Shown one piece after another: positions 5,623 to 8,137 of a DNA stretch of 8,137 bases (within the stretch, counting starts at the first letter, position 1; the number at the start of each line of letters is the position of its first letter). Origin of the DNA: Syntrophomonadaceae bacterium (GTDB lineage Bacteria > Bacillota > Dethiobacteria > DTU022); the NCBI GenBank assembly GCA_003553895.1, contig PWFM01000205.1, forward strand, positions 1 to 8,137. The letters are read 5' to 3'. Under the pieces are notes generated by a model. That model did not search any database, was not told where the DNA came from, and worked only from the letters and a program-made list of their open reading frames with translations. The translations under genes were made by a program, and so were the position numbers.

Positions 5623-7590
5623 TTACTTCTCCTGGAAAGCTATCTCGATCGCATAGACTCCGGAAGTAAACTTTTTCTCCACTATATGGCCGGTTTTTTC
5701 CAGCAGGTGCAGGACGTGCTTATTATCCGGCAGTATCTCGGCCGTGAACCCGGTCAGGCCCTGCTTCTGGGCGATATTGGCCAGATAAGACAGCAGTTCA
5801 GAACCCAAACCCTGGTTATGGTAGTCATCCCTCACCACCAGGGCTACCTGGGCAGTAAGGGTCCCTTCCAGGACCACATACTGGCCCACCCCGATTACCA
5901 CTTCTGCCCCTTCATGCTCAACAGTAGCCAGGAGCACCATCTCCTGGGTGTAATCAACAACCAGGAACAGGTCTTGAAGCATATCGCGGGGCATGTCTTC
6001 CCGCCTGGAAAGAAAGCGATTATACCGGGTTTCTTCCGATAAACTATAGAAAAAATCTTTGAGCAAAGGTTCATCACTAATTTTTACCGGACGCATGAAA
6101 AATTCCAGTCCGGATTTGGTTGTTCGCCTCGTTTCCAGCTCGGCGGGGTATTTGCCTTTTTCGCCGGGCATATAAGCCTGATCTTTGTAAATTAGGGCAG
6201 CTTCTTTGGCTTCTTCAATCAACCAGGGTTGAAAAGAAGGATGGGCTATGGAAATTAAAGCCATGGCCCTTTCCCGAACATTCTTACCGTGCAAATAGGC
6301 AATACCATATTCCGTGACCACGTAGTGAATATCGCCCCGCGTTAGAGTTACCCCGGCCCCCTCCTTGAGGAAGGGGACAATCCGCGATACTGTGCCCTCC
6401 CTCCCGGTTGAAGGAAGAGCCAGGATACTGCGGCCCCTTTTAGCCAGCACCGCCCCGCGCATAAAATCGGCCTGGCCCCCGATACCGCTGAAAAAATACT
6501 TACCCAGCGATTCAGCCGTAGCCTGGCCGGTAAGATCTATTTCCAGGGCCGTGTTTATAGCCACCATATTTTTATGCATGGCAATATTTACCGGGTCGTT
6601 GGTATAATCAATAGCCCTGAATTCTATGGCCGGGTTGTCATCCAGGTAACGGTAGGTCTCGCGGTTGCCGATACAAAAAGAAGCGACCGTTTTATCCCGA
6701 TCAACAGTTTTTTTGGAGTTGTTGACCACCCCGCTCTTCATCAAGTCGACAATACCGTCCCCTAGCAGTTCCGAGTGAATGCCCAGGTCTTTTTTATGCC
6801 TGAGATTGGAGAGGATTGCATTGGGCAAAGCGCCGTAACCGACCTGGATTGTATCCCCGTCGTCAATAATCCTTCCAACGTATTCGCCAATTTTATCAAC
6901 TGATTCATGGGGCAGGTCGGAAGCTTCATATTCCAGGAGCGCTTCATCATGGGGCACCAAAAAGTCAACATCATCGATATGGATAAAAGTGTCCCCGTGA
7001 ATCCTGGGCATTTCTGAATTTAGCTGAGCAATAACCAGTGAAGCATTTTCAACGGCAGTTTTTGTAATATCAATACTAATTCCCATGCTCATAAATCCGT
7101 GCAGGTCCGGAGGAGAAACCTGGACCAGCGCTATATCAACGGGTATCAGCTTCCGCTTGAACAGATCCGGAATATCGGACGCAAAAATAGGCGTGTAATC
7201 GGCCAGCCCCTTGTTGACCACTTCCCTGGCATTTTCAGCGATAAAAAAAGTGTTATGGCGGAAATTTTTCCTGAATTTCCGGTCTGTGTAGGGAGCCACC
7301 CCCAGGGTCCAGACATGGAGGACCTCAGCATCAAAAAAAGCCTTGGGGTTTGATTCCACGAAGTTAATCATAGCCTGGACCAGGTACTGCGGTTCCCCGC
7401 AGGCTGTTCCGATGAATATCCGGTCGCCGGCATGGATATTGCTGAAAATATCATTCTCCGGAGCAAATTTTTCCGGGTATTTACCTTTTACTTGATCCAG
7501 TTGGGTCACTTGACTCTTCCCGCCTGGTTCCGAATTATAGCCTTCAGTACATCCGCCTGTTTCCCGGTTTTCTGGATCTTGGGAATTCAT
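5623..7590 (-). CDS. Acetyl-CoA hydrolase/CoA-transferase fused to a C-terminal GNAT acetyltransferase
   Basis: A 655-residue cytosolic fusion. Residues about 45-465 are a family I CoA-transferase of the 4-hydroxybutyrate/acetyl-CoA hydrolase type. Visible motifs are IFIGTACGEP (58-67), GYGALPNA (251-258), IHSE with probable catalytic Glu274, GIGGQADFMRGA (369-380), VTEYG (425-429) and IAHP (448-451). Residues about 497-655 are a GNAT domain opening with SEETRYNRF (518-526), typical of Pat-like protein acetyltransferases. Its acetyl-CoA pyrophosphate loop is HNQGLGS (591-597), with His in the usual Gln/Arg position. The start ATG has AAGGAG (7605-7600 on the minus strand) 9 nt upstream. The first 40 residues are low-complexity and polar and are not part of the family fold. 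The gene converges on the redox operon and is probably controlled separately. Substrate is unknown: acetate, butyrate or an aromatic acid as CoA acceptor would all fit. Confidence 0.9.
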   Translation of the reverse strand: MNSQDPENRETGGCTEGYNSEPGGKSQVTQLDQVKGKYPEKFAPENDIFSNIHAGDRIFIGTACGEPQYLVQAMINFVESNPKAFFDAEVLHVWTLGVAPYTDRKFRKNFRHNTFFIAENAREVVNKGLADYTPIFASDIPDLFKRKLIPVDIALVQVSPPDLHGFMSMGISIDITKTAVENASLVIAQLNSEMPRIHGDTFIHIDDVDFLVPHDEALLEYEASDLPHESVDKIGEYVGRIIDDGDTIQVGYGALPNAILSNLRHKKDLGIHSELLGDGIVDLMKSGVVNNSKKTVDRDKTVASFCIGNRETYRYLDDNPAIEFRAIDYTNDPVNIAMHKNMVAINTALEIDLTGQATAESLGKYFFSGIGGQADFMRGAVLAKRGRSILALPSTGREGTVSRIVPFLKEGAGVTLTRGDIHYVVTEYGIAYLHGKNVRERAMALISIAHPSFQPWLIEEAKEAALIYKDQAYMPGEKGKYPAELETRRTTKSGLEFFMRPVKISDEPLLKDFFYSLSEETRYNRFLSRREDMPRDMLQDLFLVVDYTQEMVLLATVEHEGAEVVIGVGQYVVLEGTLTAQVALVVRDDYHNQGLGSELLSYLANIAQKQGLTGFTAEILPDNKHVLHLLEKTGHIVEKKFTSGVYAIEIAFQEK

Positions 7591-7682
7591 ATGAAATCAC
7601 TCCTTGCCTCACGCCCGGAATCGGGGAGAACCCGGCAGCGTGTCCCTGCAATCTAAAATTCAAAAAATCCTTATGCTTAGCT

Positions 7683-7711
7683 ATACTAATCCCGTCACCG
7701 ATTCCTGTTAA
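7683..7711 (-). promoter_or_regulatory. Predicted sigma-70-type promoter for the CoA-transferase/GNAT gene
   Basis: Read on the minus strand, TTAACA (7711-7706, 5/6 to the -35 consensus) is followed after exactly 17 nt by TAGTAT (7688-7683, 4/6 to the -10 consensus). This would start transcription near 7676 and give a leader of about 85 nt before the ATG at 7590. Confidence 0.45.
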
Positions 7712-7810
7712 TGATATTGTATCACAAGGCCGGCCCGTCGCAGTATATAAGATTAAGGATTATTCATTTCCAGGCAGCGGGATTCAAGGGGCAGGCTAAA
7801 GCGGCAGGAC

Positions 7811-7839
7811 TTTCAAACCAGTCAAACATAAAGTATACT
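7811..7839 (+). promoter_or_regulatory. Possible plus-strand promoter for the thioesterase-like gene
   Basis: TATACT (7834-7839, 5/6 to the -10 consensus) lies 17 nt after a poor -35, TTTCAA (7811-7816, 3/6). Transcription from here would leave a leader of nearly 200 nt. An alternative with 4/6 matches at both boxes lies nearer the gene (7941-7970). Confidence 0.25.
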
Positions 7840-7920
7840 TAGGTTGAATTAATATGCAAGGTACCTGTTCAGCCTGAATAAAATCAAACCCGGCAGGCCT
7901 GTAAAGCATGCTCACAGGAG

Positions 7921-7933
7921 CTTTAAGTTAAAG
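7921..7933. repeat. 13-bp perfect palindrome, possible operator
   Basis: CTTTAA-G-TTAAAG is perfectly symmetrical around one base and lies between the two plus-strand promoter candidates. It could be an operator for a dimeric regulator. No known binding motif was recognised and only one copy is present. Confidence 0.3.
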
Positions 7934-7974
7934 TTTGCAATTGCCGGCTAAGCATGGTCAGAGTGATTATTTCA

Positions 7975-7997
7975 GGCACTCCGATCAGGAGTATGCC
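7975..7997 (+). repeat. Inverted repeat / leader hairpin upstream of the TTG gene
   Basis: GGCACTCC pairs with GGAGT-AT-GCC around the loop GATCA, giving 8 bp with a 2-nt bulge, ending 26 nt before the Shine-Dalgarno of the downstream gene. No U-tract follows, so it is not a standard intrinsic terminator. Function is unknown. Confidence 0.4.
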
Positions 7998-8023
7998 GTG
8001 GCTGGTTAGAAACTATTCAATGA

Positions 8024-8029
8024 GGGAGG
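8024..8029 (+). promoter_or_regulatory. Ribosome binding site selecting a TTG start
   Basis: GGGAGG ends 9 nt before the TTG at 8039. The only nearby ATG (8020) runs into a stop after three more codons, so the ribosome binding site points to TTG as the initiator. Confidence 0.65.
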
Positions 8030-8038
8030 CTTAAAAAC

Positions 8039-8137
8039 TTGGATTACACGGAAACAGACCTTTCAGAAATGCTCAGGGAGCGTTACAGGGAAGACAGGTT
8101 CCCCTGGAAACTTGGCATCGAACTTGAAGAGGTCCAG
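8039..8137 (+). CDS. PaaI-like hotdog-fold thioesterase, N-terminal fragment (3' partial), TTG start
   Basis: Thirty-three codons are visible from TTG 8039 to the window end, with no stop. The residues include RYREDRFPWKLGIELEEVQ. This resembles the N-terminal helix and first strand of PaaI/YbdB-type acyl-CoA thioesterases, which typically read F-x-x-x-L-G-I-x-L-x-E-V. These enzymes hydrolyse aryl- or acyl-CoA esters in the cytosol. The catalytic Asp/Glu and the rest of the hotdog fold lie beyond the window, so the family call rests on one short motif. The gene is divergent from the CoA-transferase/GNAT gene. Other hotdog proteins remain possible. Confidence 0.5.
   Translation, partial: MDYTETDLSEMLRERYREDRFPWKLGIELEEVQ

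Larger units (their letters stand above)
7591..8038. other. Divergent intergenic region of about 450 nt, no gene seen
   Basis: All frames are short and none has a ribosome binding site with a plausible product. The left part (7683-7711) carries the minus-strand promoter candidate. Plus-strand promoter candidates are weak: TTTCAA-17-TATACT (7811-7839) and TTGCCG-18-GATTAT (7941-7970). Inverted repeats include CCTGT/ACAGG (7898-7918), the 13-bp palindrome CTTTAAGTTAAAG (7921-7933), and a hairpin GGC ACTCC / GGAGT-AT-GCC (7975-7997). No tRNA, CRISPR repeat, insertion sequence end or recognisable riboswitch was seen. Confidence 0.6.

Noticed and set aside
5617..6042. 141-residue plus-strand open frame
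   Set aside because: It is the antisense shadow of the GNAT domain of the minus-strand fusion gene and has no independent support.
7717..7727. TTGTATCACAA as a Rex (NADH-sensor) site
   Set aside because: Only one Rex half-site (TCACAA) is present. The full TTGTGA-N6-TCACAA spacing does not match, since the partner half at that distance reads AATGAT.
7744..7749. TATATA as a -10 box of a plus-strand promoter
   Set aside because: No acceptable -35 hexamer lies 16-18 nt upstream; the nearest, TTGTAT at 7717, is 21 nt away.
8020..8033. ATG at 8020 as the start of the right-end gene
   Set aside because: The frame reads Met-Arg-Glu-Ala and then stops. It overlaps the Shine-Dalgarno that serves the TTG at 8039.

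Overview
This window looks like chromosomal DNA from a strictly anaerobic bacterium, most plausibly a syntrophic or sulfate-reducing Bacillota (Peptococcaceae-like); a Desulfobacterota host cannot be excluded. The basis is tightly packed genes with strong AGGAGG-type ribosome binding sites, mid-range GC, an HdrA/MvhD/NuoEFG flavin and iron-sulfur redox module, and an in-frame UGA that is best read as selenocysteine.

Left two thirds (1-5563, plus strand): one operon-like run of five genes. They are hdrA (5' end outside the window), an MvhD-family subunit with Sec at codon 19 and a fused C-terminal winged-helix domain, a NuoE-like [2Fe-2S] subunit, a NuoF-like FMN/NADH subunit with extra thioredoxin-like and ferredoxin domains, and a short NuoG-like electron-transfer subunit. 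Gaps are 51, 41 and 9 nt, and the last pair overlaps by ATGA. Together they encode a soluble NAD(H)-linked, HdrA-based complex, probably flavin-based electron bifurcating or confurcating. The NuoEF part would exchange electrons with NADH, ferredoxin domains and the selenocysteine-containing MvhD would relay them, and the FAD of HdrA would be the branching point. The gene order, together with Sec in the MvhD subunit, matches the BamE-F-G-H-I electron-activating part of class II benzoyl-CoA reductases. No catalytic bamB/C gene lies in the window, so that assignment is a hypothesis.

Middle right (5623-7590, minus strand): a convergent gene for a two-domain protein, an acetyl-CoA hydrolase/CoA-transferase fused to a C-terminal GNAT acetyltransferase. 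A plausible sigma-70-type promoter lies upstream of it. The 59-nt convergent gap (5564-5622) has no convincing terminator.

Right end (7591-8137): a noncoding stretch of about 450 nt carries divergent promoter candidates and several inverted repeats. It is followed by the first 33 codons of a TTG-initiated gene whose N-terminus resembles PaaI-type hotdog thioesterases. A CoA transferase and a thioesterase beside the redox operon are consistent with acyl-CoA or aryl-CoA metabolism.

The most notable item is the selenoprotein. Ordinary gene calling would start it at an internal ATG (1876) and lose the N-terminal 43 residues, including Sec and one redox cysteine. A perfect 7-bp hairpin with a GU-containing loop sits at SECIS distance downstream of the UGA.
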